Shown piece by piece: positions 1 through 10,870 of a stretch of DNA of 64,000 nt. Each line of letters begins with the position of its first letter. The first letter of the stretch is position 1. This stretch comes from Zoroaster sp. YZ-2022. Taxonomy: Eukaryota; Echinodermata; Asteroidea; Forcipulatida; Zoroasteridae. Position numbers and translations under genes: made by a program. The stretch covers positions 97,933,446 through 97,997,445 of the forward strand of contig CM055816.1 of the NCBI GenBank assembly GCA_029582265.1. The letters are read 5' to 3'. Under the pieces are notes generated by a model. That model worked only from the letters and a program-made list of their open reading frames with translations, ran no database searches and was not told the DNA's origin.

Positions 1-1258
1 TTCAAACTAAACATTGTGTCAAATATTTTAGGAAACAGTGTTTTTTTTAAAGTTTTTTTATTGAAAAATATTTATTAATTAACATTAAATACAAGTTTGT
101 CACAGAAGATGTCAAAAGTCACAGTGAAAGTCATTGTAACACGAATAAAAACTTGAATATAAGTGCAGTGCAAATCCGTAACCATGGTTACCTTAATTCC
201 GTTACCGTATTAAAGTACTAAGCAAATGTCCGAAAGTGATTTTTTTTTTGTTATATATAAACTTGTAGGGAGGTATATTTACAAAAAAAACAATGTTGGA
301 ATTTTTATTTTTATTTTCTTTGCTCAAAAAATTACTTTTGTGCATTATTTTGGTCACGGAATTACGTGTGCTTTTCTCACATTTTATTTTTAAATTTTTG
401 GAGAACACAAAAAATTATTTTAAGTTTTTTACATACAAAAGTATTCTTTGGTACAATGGCTATCTAGACACACAAACATTTATTTTCTCACAAGGCCTCC
501 ACTAATCACAATGTCCAAGAGACTTAAATTTGAATTTTTATTGAAAGTTACACATTTTCAGACTTACTACACAAAAATCCATATTTCTCACAGAAAACAC
601 GGGTTTTTCGAATTTTTAACCACATGGATTGGATTCCCTATGAAATTCTGGTCTAGAATCAATATGAAATATTCCTCTATTGCTAATGTACATTTTTTTG
701 ACAATTGTTTTTCTCTCCCATGGAGAATTGCCCATGTGCTACCGGTAAAAAAACAAAAAAACATGCAGTATATTGTGGTAGTAGGGCTGTTGTCACCACA
801 GCTAGGGGCAGGGCACATTACAAGTTTATAAAGTAGTCCTACCTGTTTAAAAAAAAAAGAACATGCACAACCCCTATCCCTAGAACTATGACTATAAATT
901 TATATGCACACCTAGGGTGTCTTTCTTGAAAAAAAATAAAATTAATAAAAAAATCGCCAAAATCAAGCTTTTTATGTTGTATGACTGAGCTCGGGGATAC
1001 AGTATAATACAGGGCTTGATTTTTTATTTTATTTTTTTTCATGAAAGTCACCCTAGGCATGCATCTGTGACGGACATATAAATTATGTTGCAGTTACTAT
1101 GGAATGACGTACCGAGGTGAGTGGAGCCAATAGAGTACCGGTAATAAACCTCAGTTCTAGGATTATACAACCCCAATCCGTAAAGACTGCTACATAGCCT
1201 ACAACATGAATACTCTCAAAAGATGGGTATATTAATCATTCTTAATTTTATATCTAAG
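1..1258. other. AT-rich non-coding flank, no gene seen
   Basis: Homopolymer-rich AT DNA. Short open frames on both strands have low-complexity composition and no recognisable motif. It is probably intron or 5' flank of the BEN-domain gene, because the first exon I can define (1259-1430) is internal and needs upstream exons. Confidence 0.5.
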
Positions 1259-3313
1259 GTTACAAAAAGCCAGCAACTGCAAAAGAGAGGTGAGGACATC
1301 ATCCAGAAATTAAAATTACAGTCATCCCTGTCTGATAACAACACCAAGGAAGTAGCATGTTGTTCACACTGTGCAAGTTTGTCAAATGGAATCGCCCAAC
1401 TTCGTCAAGAGCTACAAATTCTCCACAAAGGTAAACTAAACCATGGGTAAACAATCGTGTTTTTGAAACATCACATGTAGGCTGCAACAGATGTAAAACC
1501 ATTTCAATTTTTTTATAGATATTACATGTCAAATTTGTAAAGCGTGATTTCGGTTTAGTGATATGTCTCTTTAAGACTGGGGGATTTGAGTAAGTGTATT
1601 GTCTAAAATACAATGCTCTGCCATGCCTTTTTATTCAATGGTTGTTCATATGTTGTGCAGAGTGTATCACAGCACAACACTCATGATAAAGAAATTAAAA
1701 TAGACCCCGTTTTGATTTTTCAGATGTGCGTACTGCATTAAACAAACCAGCCATCATCAATCAAAAACCTGTAACCACCGTGGATATGCCTCCGGCTCCC
1801 TCAACCACTCAAGGCACTAACTGCACTGTATGTAAAAAATTGTATTACATATTATAACCAGAATGGATAATGAGTTGTGTATTTTTTCTAGCATGGACAG
1901 GGCATACCGGATCACACATGAGGGTTTCATACAAAGTTGTATGCATAGCACCAGTCCAGAAGCACAACAAATTAGTGCTCGACACAACACATTGACATTG
2001 TTATGCAGATGAACTTAATTTCAAATTTTACAAGACTTGCATTATGCTGGAATAGTATTTCTGCAAAATTGGATGATGTTAATACTGGCCAAGTTCAGCT
2101 TTGACTTTGAAAAGTAGAAGTTTTGCTGTTTATACTCGATATAAAATAATGTGCACATGTTACTGTTTTTCACATGTAAAGGGTTCACCAGCTGTAGTGA
2201 CATTTATCACACCGACCCAACTGCAGAGATGCAAACATTCGGACTATCGATGCCTGACCAGAGACCTGATGAGTGCTTTGTTTTCACACACAGAAATGGG
2301 CATGTGCAGCGTCACAGGGAAAAAAGGAATTGGTCAAACAGAGGAGAGACCAGCTCTACCCCCCAAAAAGATGGAAGCTCTTCTTGGTATTTGAATCTGT
2401 GACATTTTGTACCTATTCAACTGCCAAATCTTTTGTACACAATTTGAGTATGAGTTTCCAATCTTGACAAAATCTGTAAAATCTTTGTCATACTTTGTAG
2501 GCTGAGGTGGGAATGATTTATTTCATAATTTTAAGAGAAGGGTAGGAAAAACATTTATATACTATTGAGGCATTTTACTTGAACTGAAGTCTCAATTCAA
2601 TTCTGTAAAAAAATATATTGTCCATGCTTTAAACCATTAGAGTATAACCTTTGCCATTGAACAAACCTATTTTACAAACATAATTTTTAAACTTAAAAAT
2701 ACTTAAAGGAAAATGTTTAAAAGGAAAAGTGCAATGTTGGTTTTTGGAATAGTAATTTAATTCCAAATCCTCTAGTATTCAATAAACACACCATACAAAC
2801 AACCTCTGAAAATTTCATCAAATTCGATGATCATGTTTTAGTGAAAACAACGAAAAACTGAACAGATGTTGTGCACATTCATATCAGGTTTATTTCGATT
2901 GCAGCAGTCAAAATATGCAACAGTGATTTTGGGGGGTCTCAAATTCCATTTTTTTAATTATTTTTTTAAAACTTTCGACAGTATTTCAGGCGGAATTGGT
3001 AATGGTATGAACTTTATAATTAGTGAGCTTTCAGATTGAAACGAATCATTTTTTTAATAATTACTGATCCTGTTCTCTGTCTTTAAATACAATTGTGGAA
3101 TTTTAGTGTCAGGTTTAAGTAGCTTCTCAAAAGTAAATATCAACAAAGCTTATTCTCCAACTTACAAATTTAAAGCTTTTCATTTTTTTTTTTTTTTTGG
3201 CAGAATACGTGCAGAAGAAATTTCCATCTGCTGAAGCGTCCCAAATACGCCAGACTATGGCATATAAACTCAAGGACGTAAGAACATCTGCTTCAAGAAA
3301 GAATGAGTCCTAA
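1259..3313 (+). CDS. BEN-domain protein, 3' part of a spliced host gene
   Basis: Four exons join in frame: 1259-1430, 1724-1831, 2192-2386 and 3204-3313 (TAA stop). Each junction has AG acceptors and GT donors, and the phases agree at all three joins. Exon 1 encodes a Lys/Gln-rich, probably coiled-coil stretch with a CCSHC cluster. Exon 2 is a Pro/Thr-rich linker. Exons 3 and 4 make a C-terminal BEN domain: RDLMSALFSHTEMGMCSVTG, then a Leu-rich helix and a final helix EYVQKKFPSAEASQIRQTM followed by KLKDVR. BEN domains bind DNA or chromatin proteins in animal transcriptional repressors, so a nuclear regulatory role is likely. The 5' exons lie outside the window or were not recognised. The coiled coil plus C-terminal BEN layout resembles small insensitive-type BEN factors. 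The BEN call is from motif recall, without an alignment. It is the only clear non-mobile gene in the window. Confidence 0.72.
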
Positions 3314-4084
3314 ATACGGTTGTTGTTCAGTAATTTTTACTTGAGGGTGACCCTCAGATCATTTGGAAGTAAAACATTTCAAACTTTTGTTCTTAATGAA
3401 AGAAATGTCTCTTAACGATTCATTTGTGTTAACTTAGGTGTAAATTCAAGAAATTTGCACATGTAACGTTTAATCAAAGCTACTAATCCATCATAGTCCA
3501 TGAGCCAGCCAATTTATGGAGTGAGTTTGGAGGATAAATCTAAGAGTTAAAGTTTTCTGAGAGCCACCTTTAAATTATTTTAAAGTTGTAAACTTGTTGG
3601 ATTCTCTTGTCATGCCATCTTTGAAAAATGTTGTTGCTCTTTGTGTTTAAGTATATATTAAATAATATTTCATTCGAAATCCTACTTATTTGTAGTTATG
3701 GAACAAATAAGTAAATGCAGGTAAAACTATATGTAACACAAGATACAACATCTCAGACAGCAAAACTTTCTAGTACCAGTATGCCAATGATAAATTTTGA
3801 CAACGTTTTTTTAATTCTTTTAAATTTTTACAGAGTGATTATTATTTTTACCTAAAATTATTTGTTCAGGACAACGATGTAGGCCTATGCCGGATTAAAA
3901 GGTTAATTCTTATGAATAAAATATGATGACAATCTTTTATCGTCATTGCACACAATAATTTGTGCATACCTATTTTTTTGGACTGGAAGTTTGGAAGTTT
4001 GTCATGTAAGGTCAGTGCATTGTTAACACGAATGAAGATATTAACCAAGGAAGTACGGAGTCTATGCAGGTAGCGAATGGGAAG
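3314..4084. other. 3' flank, no gene seen
   Basis: AT-rich DNA after the BEN gene stop codon, presumably 3' UTR and intergenic sequence. No open frame with recognisable protein features and no RNA motif seen. Confidence 0.5.
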
Positions 4085-4690
4085 TGGGTAAAAATTTCCA
4101 TAAAAAAATTAACATGAGAAATCCAATGGGGAAATAAGTGGGAATGTCTTGAAATAACATGGCAAATATTGATGGGAAATGTTTAGTATCGCAATGGGAA
4201 ATCACATGGGAAATGTTTAGTATAGGCATGGGAAATCCAGGAAATCACATGGGAATATTGATGGGAAATGTTTAGTATCGCCATGGGAAATCCAGGAAAT
4301 CACATGGGAATATTGATGGGAAATGTTTAGTATAGCCATGGGAAATCACATGGGAATATTGATGGGAAATGTTTAGTATAGCCATGGGAATATTGATGGG
4401 AAATGTTTAGTATCGCCATGGGAAATCCAGGAAATCACATGGGAATATTGATGGGAAATGTTTAGTATAGCCATGGGATATCCAGGAAATCACATGGGAA
4501 TATTGGTGGGAAATGTTTAGTAAATAACATGGGAAATATTAAGAATTCCCATGGGAAAAGCGTATGGGAAAATTCCCCATGATACATGGTGCAGCCAAAT
4601 CACCAATGGGATCCCATATAATCCCTTTTGACTAAATCCCATGGGATTTGCGTGGGAGATTCCCATGGGATTTTGTATGGGAGAATTTCC
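4085..4690. repeat. CATGGGAA-rich minisatellite
   Basis: The words CATGGGAAAT, CATGGGAATATTGATGGG and AATGTTTAGTAT(A/C)GCC recur many times. Longer units of roughly 60-65 bp (CATGGGAATATTGATGGG ... GGAAATCCAGGAAATCA) are interspersed with truncated units. The right third (4530-4690) degenerates to scattered CCATGGG words. The minus-strand open frame at 4517-4825 is created by the repeat. Confidence 0.85.
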
Positions 4691-4797
4691 GTAAGGGATA
4701 TGATGCCCAAGATCTCTACGCAAGTGAATTACCATAATTTCCACTATATCTGCATAAGTAAATCCGTATCTCCACCAGCCTACTTTAAATCCACACA

Positions 4798-4950
4798 ACA
4801 TGAAATAAACCACTCCGTGCCACATGATGATGATAACACAACAGCTGTTGACTCCAGTGTCAATTTAATTCACAACACGAAATAAACCACTCCGTGCCAC
4901 ATGATGATGATAACACAACAGCTGTTGACTCCAGTGTCAATTTAATTCAA
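4798..4950. repeat. 77-bp tandem duplication (two copies)
   Basis: A segment starting CATGAAATAAACCACTCCG and ending GTGTCAATTTAATTCA is present twice in direct orientation. Period is about 77 bp (first copy from about 4800, second from about 4877). The copies are nearly identical, so the duplication is recent. The second copy runs into the possible exon ending at 5039. Confidence 0.85.
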
Positions 4951-5039
4951 TCACACTACAATCGACAAGCTATTGCTGACCTCCCCTTGCAAATCCAACT
5001 GCGTCTGAATGGCAACAGCATAGTGAAGAGAATTACTCG
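4877..5039 (+). CDS. Possible exon, unrecognised
   Basis: A plus-strand reading frame across the second copy of the 77-bp repeat encodes a stretch containing VNLIQSHYNRQAIADLPLQ and then QLRLNGNSIVKRITR. It ends at a strong donor, CG followed by GTGAGT, at 5040. Composition looks protein-like but no family is recognised. The 5' border is unclear because the same frame passes through the tandem duplication. It could be a leftover exon of the upstream BEN locus or of another gene. Confidence 0.3.
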
Positions 5040-5563
5040 GTGAGTTAGAAATGTAACATATATATAACAGTTGACATTATCATGACTAGAGATTGTGCGT
5101 AAAAATGTTATTTTAACAATTGCCAGAATTCAAGCATTTTATCAAAAGTTTCCACTCCCTGGATAAATTGTATTATGTAACAAGACAAATGGAACGAGTA
5201 GAACCATGTGGTAATACAGAGGATACCCCATCTTGATGTGAAACATTTTGGTTATCCCATTAGTTGGTATAGGCCTACATGTATTATTAATTTAAAACAA
5301 GTAAAGTTGTACACCTTGGGATTATTAACTAATTGTTTTGAATTATAAGACAAGGTCGCAATGGGGCATTTGTGTTTGGAGCATTGCAGAGAGTAATAGT
5401 GGTTACACGTATGGATAGCAAAAATATACATGAACAAAAATGAGGAACAGGCTTCTGGTAATGGAGCCACGTTATGACATTGTCATCAATATTTTACGAC
5501 AGAATGGTCGGTTTAGTAACAACTATCATGTATGTATGGATTTTTTTTCATCATTGCTGCTGT
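5040..5563. other. No gene seen
   Basis: AT-rich sequence between the candidate exon and the LINE fragment; no recognisable coding or RNA feature. Confidence 0.5.
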
Positions 5564-5890
5564 TTACATAACTTTCAAAACATTAAACATAAGTATTAAA
5601 ACTATTAGTGAATAAATTGGGTTATTAATGAAATTCCCATCATGCATGATGCTCTGGATAGTATGAGAAGACTTATTATTTACTGAATTAATTACCTTCC
5701 ATGTATTACGGATGTTCTTTTCCTGTTCAAACTGGCGTGTATAGTAATGCTTTTTGGATGTACATAAGAGGTCATTTAAATTATTGTTATATCTGGTGTA
5801 TTTTATTCTGTTGGGATTAGTGGGATGGGCTAGATATTGACAGTAGTGTTTATTTTTCTTATCCCTAACCTTCCCAAATCCTCCAAAATC
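5564..5890 (-). pseudogene. LINE fragment (endonuclease-RT linker)
   Basis: The minus-strand frame (start of ORF at 5950, conserved part about 5885-5585) reads KKNKHYCQYLAHPTNPNRIK, then YTRYNNNLNDLL and later RNTWKVINSVNNKSS. This is the basic linker between the APE-type endonuclease and the reverse transcriptase of CR1/Jockey-group non-LTR retrotransposons. The same type of segment occurs at 43080-43200 in the LINE inside the Polinton. Endonuclease and RT are missing, so this is a short relic. Confidence 0.55.
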
Positions 5891-5950
5891 CTCTTTGCTA
5901 AAGTGAAGGGTTTGGAGGATTGAGGTTATTAGGCATACTTGCCTTTCCAT

Positions 5951-6520
5951 GGTACATGTATATCCATGTGTGTTGTAGTGATTGCAAGGTCGTTTCTTGG
6001 GTCAGTGTTCACTGTTTATTGCTTCATGCATGCAGGAAGGGTCCCTGGCCATGCACATGTATCACAGATTAGAAACACATGTGTGCATAAATGTCATATT
6101 TATAACATAAGCAGTAGGCCTACATATTATACCACATCATTATGATCGAAAGGACACATATTACCCACACAAATTCTTTTTAGCTTAGCCCAGCCATGTA
6201 AGCCTCTTATGGATTCCAACTTGTGTTGTCCATGTGGAAATAAATACATAGATCTACATTATCACACAACCACCACTGAAACATTAAATAGTTGAACCAA
6301 CTAGATAAACAGAAGTGACATTTTACTATTATGGTCATTATTACAATAACGTGGATAACTACGGTTCACATTCTAGTCAAACGTATTTAATTGTAAATTT
6401 TATGTAGTTTCAATTACTAGTTAACAATTTGTCTGGTTTAAACCATTTATCTCATGTTTTACTGAATTTATATTGTTTTCTCAATTTTATGATTTTTTTA
6501 ACCACATTTTAAAAACAAAT
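5951..6520. other. No gene seen
   Basis: AT-rich sequence with no recognisable coding frame, RNA or repeat structure. Confidence 0.45.
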
Positions 6521-6696
6521 TCATAACATAAAAGGCTTGTATCCCGTTTGTGTGATCCCCGCTACTGCCGTTACCTGGGTTGTTTGCATCTGACCGGGGC
6601 TTGATCCCTGGCTACTCGGCAGATATGGTTTGGCCTCTGACCTGGCCCCATAGAGCAATAGATAATTGGCATAAGTGGACCGCTCACCAACATAGG

Positions 6697-6769
6697 AGCT
6701 GGTTAGCTCAGTTGGTAGAGCGCTGGTCTGGTATTCGAGAGGTCGCAGGTTCGAGTCCGGCATCAGCCA
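6697..6769 (+). tRNA. tRNA-like sequence, anticodon GGT (Thr), copy 1
   Basis: A 73-nt cloverleaf can be drawn: acceptor AGCTGGT/ATCAGCC (first pair mismatched), D arm GCTC ... GAGC, anticodon loop CTGGTAT with GGT at positions 34-36, T loop TTCGAGT. The A box (TAGCTCAGTTGG) and B box (GGTTCGAGTCC) of a type 2 Pol III promoter are intact. The T stem has an internal mismatch and the first acceptor pair is lost, so this copy is more likely a tRNA-derived repeat than a working tRNA. Confidence 0.4.
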
Positions 6770-7016
6770 ATTTTTCTTTGCTCGCGAACCGTTTATATAA
6801 TATTTCAGGTCAGTTTCTCTATATAAATCTACTTTGTGTACAACCACATAAAAGGCTTGTGTCCCGTTTGTGTGATCCCCGCTACTGCCGTTACCCGGGC
6901 TGTTTGCATCTGACCGGGGCTTGATCCCTGGCTACTCGGCAGATATGGTTTGGCCTCTTACCTGGCCCCATGGATCAATAGATAATTGGCATAAGTGGAC
7001 CGCCCACCAACATAGG

Positions 7017-7089
7017 GGCTGGTTAGCTCAGTTGGTAGAGCGCTCGTCTGGTATTCGAGAGGTCGCGGGTTCGAGTCCGGCATCAGCCA
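7017..7089 (+). tRNA. tRNA-like sequence, anticodon GGT (Thr), copy 2
   Basis: As copy 1, but with a fully paired seven-base acceptor stem (GGCTGGT with ATCAGCC, including one G-T) and a better anticodon stem (CTCG/CGAG). T at position 33 and the GGT anticodon are in place. One mismatch remains in the T stem. A and B boxes are intact. It could be a functional tRNA-Thr(GGU) or a tRNA-derived SINE head. Confidence 0.45.
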
Positions 7090-7111
7090 ATTTTTCTTTG
7101 CTCGCGAATCG

Positions 7112-7155
7112 TTTATATATATATATATGTATATGTATATATGTATATGTGTATG
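7112..7155. repeat. TA/TATG microsatellite
   Basis: Runs of TATATATATATATATG and TATATG directly after the second tRNA-like unit. Confidence 0.8.
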
Positions 7156-7199
7156 GAAGCTTATGCCTTGACTTAGTTTATAAATGTCGTTAGACTAAA

Positions 7200-7660
7200 A
7201 TTCTTAATTAATTAGCTTAGTTATAGTCACGTGAATATTTAATTAGGCAATCTTATTACCACCATAGCTCAAGAAGTATACACCCAATCATCAAACTTTT
7301 TTCAGTTATACATGTTATACAGTTATACATGTAGGATACCGTAGATGTGCCTTTTGGCCTACAATATCTTGTGACGTCATCATGACATCATTTATAGCGC
7401 GTTTTGTATCTGTGTACAAAACACATGCACTGAAAAACTGGAAATTTTTCATAGGTAGCCAACACACTTTTTTGTCATAATCACAATATCGATATCGTTT
7501 CAGTTTGCGGTAACACCATGTGTTTATCTCAACTAACGTGAAGCTGAGGTACAGGTTCTGAAAAGAACCGTATCGCACAACTCGTATCTCAACCTTCGTT
7601 AAGTGAGAAAGGTTTAAGGGAGAACCAATTTCGGGCAACTCGTTTACTGTCGCTAAGTGA
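7200..7660. other. No gene seen
   Basis: Unique-looking sequence. The open frame on the minus strand (7315-7638) has no recognised motif. Confidence 0.4.
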
Positions 7661-7661
7661 G

Positions 7662-8205
7662 AAATAGATAGATAGATATTTATTCAGCCAATGATAAAAA
7701 ATATACAATGGAAATCGAGCGAACACAAGAGCTCTAAAATTTTACAAAAATAAATATTGTGTACAAAAGTATACAAATAAAACTATACAAATATACATAT
7801 AAGGCAATAAGATTCAATTAATTGCAAATATAAAATGTAAAATTCAACGGGAATGGTGCACATTAAAAACCTTTACGGCAGAAGGATAAAAACTATCAAT
7901 AAATCTCTTAGAGCCCCTAAAATTTTGAAATCTTTTCCCTGAGGGGAGAAATTTGAAATAGTCAACAGCTGGGTGGGAATTATCTCCTATAATATTTCTA
8001 ACTCGTTTTAAAGTACGTTCTTGATAAAGGGAAAAGAGAGATGGCAGGCCAGTACCAATAATACGTTCAGCATTTCTAATAACTGATTCTAATTTCCTAA
8101 GCTCATTTTTACTTATGCGACCAAACCAGACTAAAATATGTGTAGTTAATATACTCTCGATTATGGCACGATAAAAATTAATCAAAATATCTATCAAAAT
8201 ATGGT
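7662..8205 (-). mobile_element. 3' end of a CR1/Jockey-group LINE
   Basis: Minus-strand frame 8242-7844 carries the conserved C-terminal region of LINE ORF2: NFYRAIIESILTTHILVWFG, then AERIIGTGLPSLFSLY and later HPAVDYFKFLPSGKRFQNFR. It is followed by a short 3' UTR ending in an ATCTATCT simple tail (read on plus as AGATAGATAGAT at 7667-7678), typical of LINE 3' ends. RT core and endonuclease are absent, so it is 5' truncated. Its 5' edge abuts the Penelope-like element near 8200-8230. Confidence 0.75.
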
Positions 8206-8243
8206 TCAGGGAGAGCCATGGGGACTTCACGGGTATTCTCAAC

Positions 8244-8274
8244 GTTTCGGTTAGCCTGCTCTAATCTTCGTCAG
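8244..8274 (-). ncRNA. Candidate hammerhead-ribozyme core at the PLE 3' end
   Basis: On the minus strand the order is CTGACGA (8274-8268), an imperfect stem-loop (GATTAG/CTAACC, 8267-8250), then CGAAAC (8249-8244). CUGANGA - stem II - GAAA is the conserved core of hammerhead ribozymes, which are known from the terminal repeats of Penelope-like elements. The short stem III and the cleavage-site triplet were not resolved, so this is a candidate only. Confidence 0.35.
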
Positions 8275-8456
8275 GAGAATGAAGAGGTTTGCCGATGCAA
8301 CTCCTTAAGTAGTATTTGCTGGGATTATGTGTAGAACGGGAAGTGTTCCGATTGGTGCCACTGTTGTGTGATGTGTTGTGATTGGTTGCCACCGTGGCAT
8401 TGTTCTTGTTGTGTGTGTTTCCTGCTGTGTGTGTGTTGCCTGCTCGCTGAGGCGTG

Positions 8457-9035
8457 TCAGTTGACAGTGTGAGTGTTGGTGGATGGTAGGATTGAATGCC
8501 AAATGTTGCTGATGAAAAAGCCGATGTCCTGGGGGACAGTGTCATGTTTATGAATCTGAATAGCCTCTCTGATACGACGGGTGTACCAGTGCTTTTCCGG
8601 GGCTATGATCTTTGCATTCTGCCAGTCAATGATGTGGTCCAAATCGGTGGAGTGTTTGATGATGGCAGATGTGTCACATTCCCCTCTACGGCCGTGGGTC
8701 TTGTGTTCATTGAGCCTGGTCGTAAGGTCTCTGCCGGTCTCGCCAATGTACACTTTCCCACAAGTGCAAGGAATTCGGTAAACCCCAGCTTGACGGCTGG
8801 GATCATGTCTGTCCTTGTGGGTGTGTAACTTCGTTTCCAACGTGTTTCGAGTCCGGTAGTAGACCTTAATGTCAGCTTCCCTCAGGATACGCTGAATCTT
8901 GTGTGAAGTGTGGCCAATGTACGGTAGGACGGCAATAGGTTTTTCGGTTGCGTCAGAGGATCGTGGAGTGTTCCTATTCGGGAGGGACTTCAGCTTATCA
9001 GGTCTGTACCCATTGTCTCAACACGGTGTTAAGAT
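8457..9035 (-). pseudogene. PLE GIY-YIG endonuclease region
   Basis: Minus frame 8840-8457 contains GVYRIPCTCGKVYIGETGRD followed by LTTRLNEHKTHGRRGE. This is the GIY-YIG nuclease motif with the preceding C-x-C zinc-finger-like pair of Penelope elements and the catalytic Arg downstream. Upstream (9035-8840, other frames) the linker LPYIGHTSHKIQRILREADI and RNTLETKLHTHKDRHDPS is recognisable, so at least one frameshift separates it from the RT. After the nuclease the frame degenerates. The enzyme nicks target DNA to prime reverse transcription. Confidence 0.85.
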
Positions 9036-9038
9036 GTT

Positions 9039-9485
9039 TCAACTCGATGGCAAGTGCTCTTTATCACTGATAGTGTGTGCCCTTCGAAGTAGGGTGCGAT
9101 TCACGGAGGATTTCACGGATGGTGGGTGGAACGACCGGGCATTTAGGTAGCGGTCTGTGTGTGTAGGTTTTCTGTAAACCGAATGCCAAAGTGAGCCATC
9201 AACCCGTTTGGAAATGAGTACGTCAAGGAAAGGCAACGAATCGGATGTCTCAGATTGCATGGTGAATTGAATGCTCGGGTGTTGCTGGTTGAGGTGACCG
9301 AGGAAGTCACTCAGTTTATTGGAACCGTGCTGCCAAATGATGGAAGTATCATCTACGTATCGAAGCCACAGTTTGGGTTTGTATCGTGCCGTCTCGAGGG
9401 CTTTCTGTTCGAAATCTTCCATGAAGATGTTTGCTAGGACCGGGGATATCGGGGATCCCATTGGAGTGCCCAAAGACTGTTGATA
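9039..9485 (-). pseudogene. PLE reverse transcriptase, C-terminal half
   Basis: Minus frame with SLGTPMGSPISPVLANIFME (RT motif 4), then LWLRYVDDTSIIW (catalytic VDD, motif 5) and LPFLDVLISKRVDGSLWHSV followed by YRKPTHTDRYLN, all typical of Penelope RT. The first 20 bases of the open frame (9486-9506) belong to the inserted LINE's TATTG tail. The N-terminal half is at 12358-13476. Confidence 0.88.
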
Positions 9486-9599
9486 CAATACAATACAATA
9501 CAACACAATGAAGGCATTTCTATAGCGCTCTTACACAAACGTATCACAGCGCTTTACAGTGAGATGCAAGTACAATTTAAAATACACAGTGCCTAAAAT

Positions 9600-10187
9600 A
9601 AATGAGTCTTGAGAGATGTTTTAAATTGACTCAATGAAGAAGCATGACGGATACCAGATGGTAGTTCATTCCAAATGCTGGGTGCAGCAGTATAGAAACC
9701 CTTGTATAGAAACCGCAGTTAAATGTGTAGTTGGCTTTTTGAAGATCCGGGAATCAGAATTTGAACGGAGTCCACTGTGGTTAGGTTGGTATGGTGTAAT
9801 AAGCTCACAGAGATAGGATGGCGCAGAGTCAGTAACACATTTATAGGCAATAGTAATGTTTTTGAAATCAATCCGGTCTTGAACGGAAAGCCAGTGAAGC
9901 TGTCGTAAGAGAGGGGACACATGGTCATACTTTTTAGCCTTGAAAATAAATTTTGCAGCACGATTTTGAAGCCGTTGAAGACGTTTGATCTCTTTGCTAG
10001 AGGATCCTTGGAGAAGTGAATTTGCATAGTCCAAACGTGCTGTGACCAGAGCACGGACTGCATGATGACAAGTGATTTCATCAATAAAGATACGAACTTG
10101 CGACAGATTTCTTAAATGAAAGTTAATGGTTTTGCATATTGAAGATACATGGTTAGACATACTCATAGTACTGTCAAAATAACACAA
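9600..10187 (-). pseudogene. LINE RT C-terminal region
   Basis: Contains ALVTARLDYANSLLQGSSSK, RLQNRAAKFIFKAKKYDHVS, LRQLHWLSVQDRIDFKNITI and YKCVTDSAPSYLCELI, the conserved C-terminal domain of L2/CR1 ORF2. A local duplication/frameshift at about 9700 precedes the AAPSIWNELPSGIRHAS end, which is readable in another frame down to 9600. Confidence 0.85.
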
Positions 10188-10264
10188 AGGTTTTTACACA
10201 TGAGGAGGGTTTGATAACTGTATTACCAATTGTAATGGTGACGTCAGATAATGTTTTCAAAAGT

Positions 10265-10870
10265 CTATGGTTGGCAGCAACAACAAAATTCAGTGTTTTC
10301 ATCATTGAGGAGGAGCAAATGTTTTGACATCCATGCCTCGATGCTAGAAACACAAGCGGATAAAGTTGAAAGTGCACGATCTGTTTCCCCAGGTTTCCTG
10401 GGATCAACACACATATATAATTGGGTGTCATCAGCATAAAAATGGAATTTGACACCAGAATGATGCTTAATAATATCTGAGAGTGGGTGTGTGTAGTAAG
10501 AAAACATCTGAGGTCCGACACAGGAACCTTGTGGTAAACCATAATCAAGAGTTTGCGGATCAGAATAGTTATTGGCAATCTTAACTCTACAAGTCCTACC
10601 AGTAAGATAAGACTGAAACCAGTTGGAAACATTATTATGAAAACCAAAAACACTAGACAATCTATTTAACAATATACAATGGTCAATGGTGTCAAAAGCA
10701 GCAGACAAATCTAGCAACACCACAAAAACGACTTGTCGATTGTCAATCGCACGTATTATATCACTTTTGACTCTCAACAACGCCGTCTCCGTGCTGTGGC
10801 CAGACTTGTAAGCTGATTGAAATTTACGGTGTAAGTTATTATTATCAATATGATCAGAAACACGTGTCAA
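10265..10870 (-). pseudogene. LINE reverse transcriptase core
   Basis: Contains LHRKFQSAYKSGHSTETALL, FVVLLDLSAAFDTIDHCILL (catalytic Asp), YGLPQGSCVGPQMFSYYTHP and FHFYADDTQLYM (catalytic YADD). It is nearly colinear with an intact L2/CR1 RT palm. The frame is lost at both ends. Confidence 0.88.

Larger units (their letters stand above)
6528..7110 (+). repeat. Two tandem copies of a 320-bp tRNA-containing unit (SINE-like)
   Basis: Segments 6528-6790 and 6848-7110 are about 95 percent alike by eye and offset by 320 bp. Each has about 170 bp of conserved leader (starting CATAAAAGGCTTGT), a tRNA-like sequence, then TTTTTCTTTGCTCGCGAA. The leader holds a second tRNA-like relic (TGCCGTT ... ACTCGGCA with a T-arm-like GGGGCTTGATCCC). 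Conservation well beyond the tRNA argues for a SINE or amplified tRNA locus rather than two independent tRNA genes. Confidence 0.7.

Noticed and set aside
588..1060. Minus-strand frames near the left edge
   Set aside because: Low-complexity AT translation with no motif.
4517..4825. 102-codon minus-strand frame
   Set aside because: It is created by the CATGGGAA minisatellite and has repeat-coded low complexity.
6580..7193. Plus-strand frames of about 90-114 codons
   Set aside because: They run through the two tRNA-containing repeat units and merely translate the repeat.
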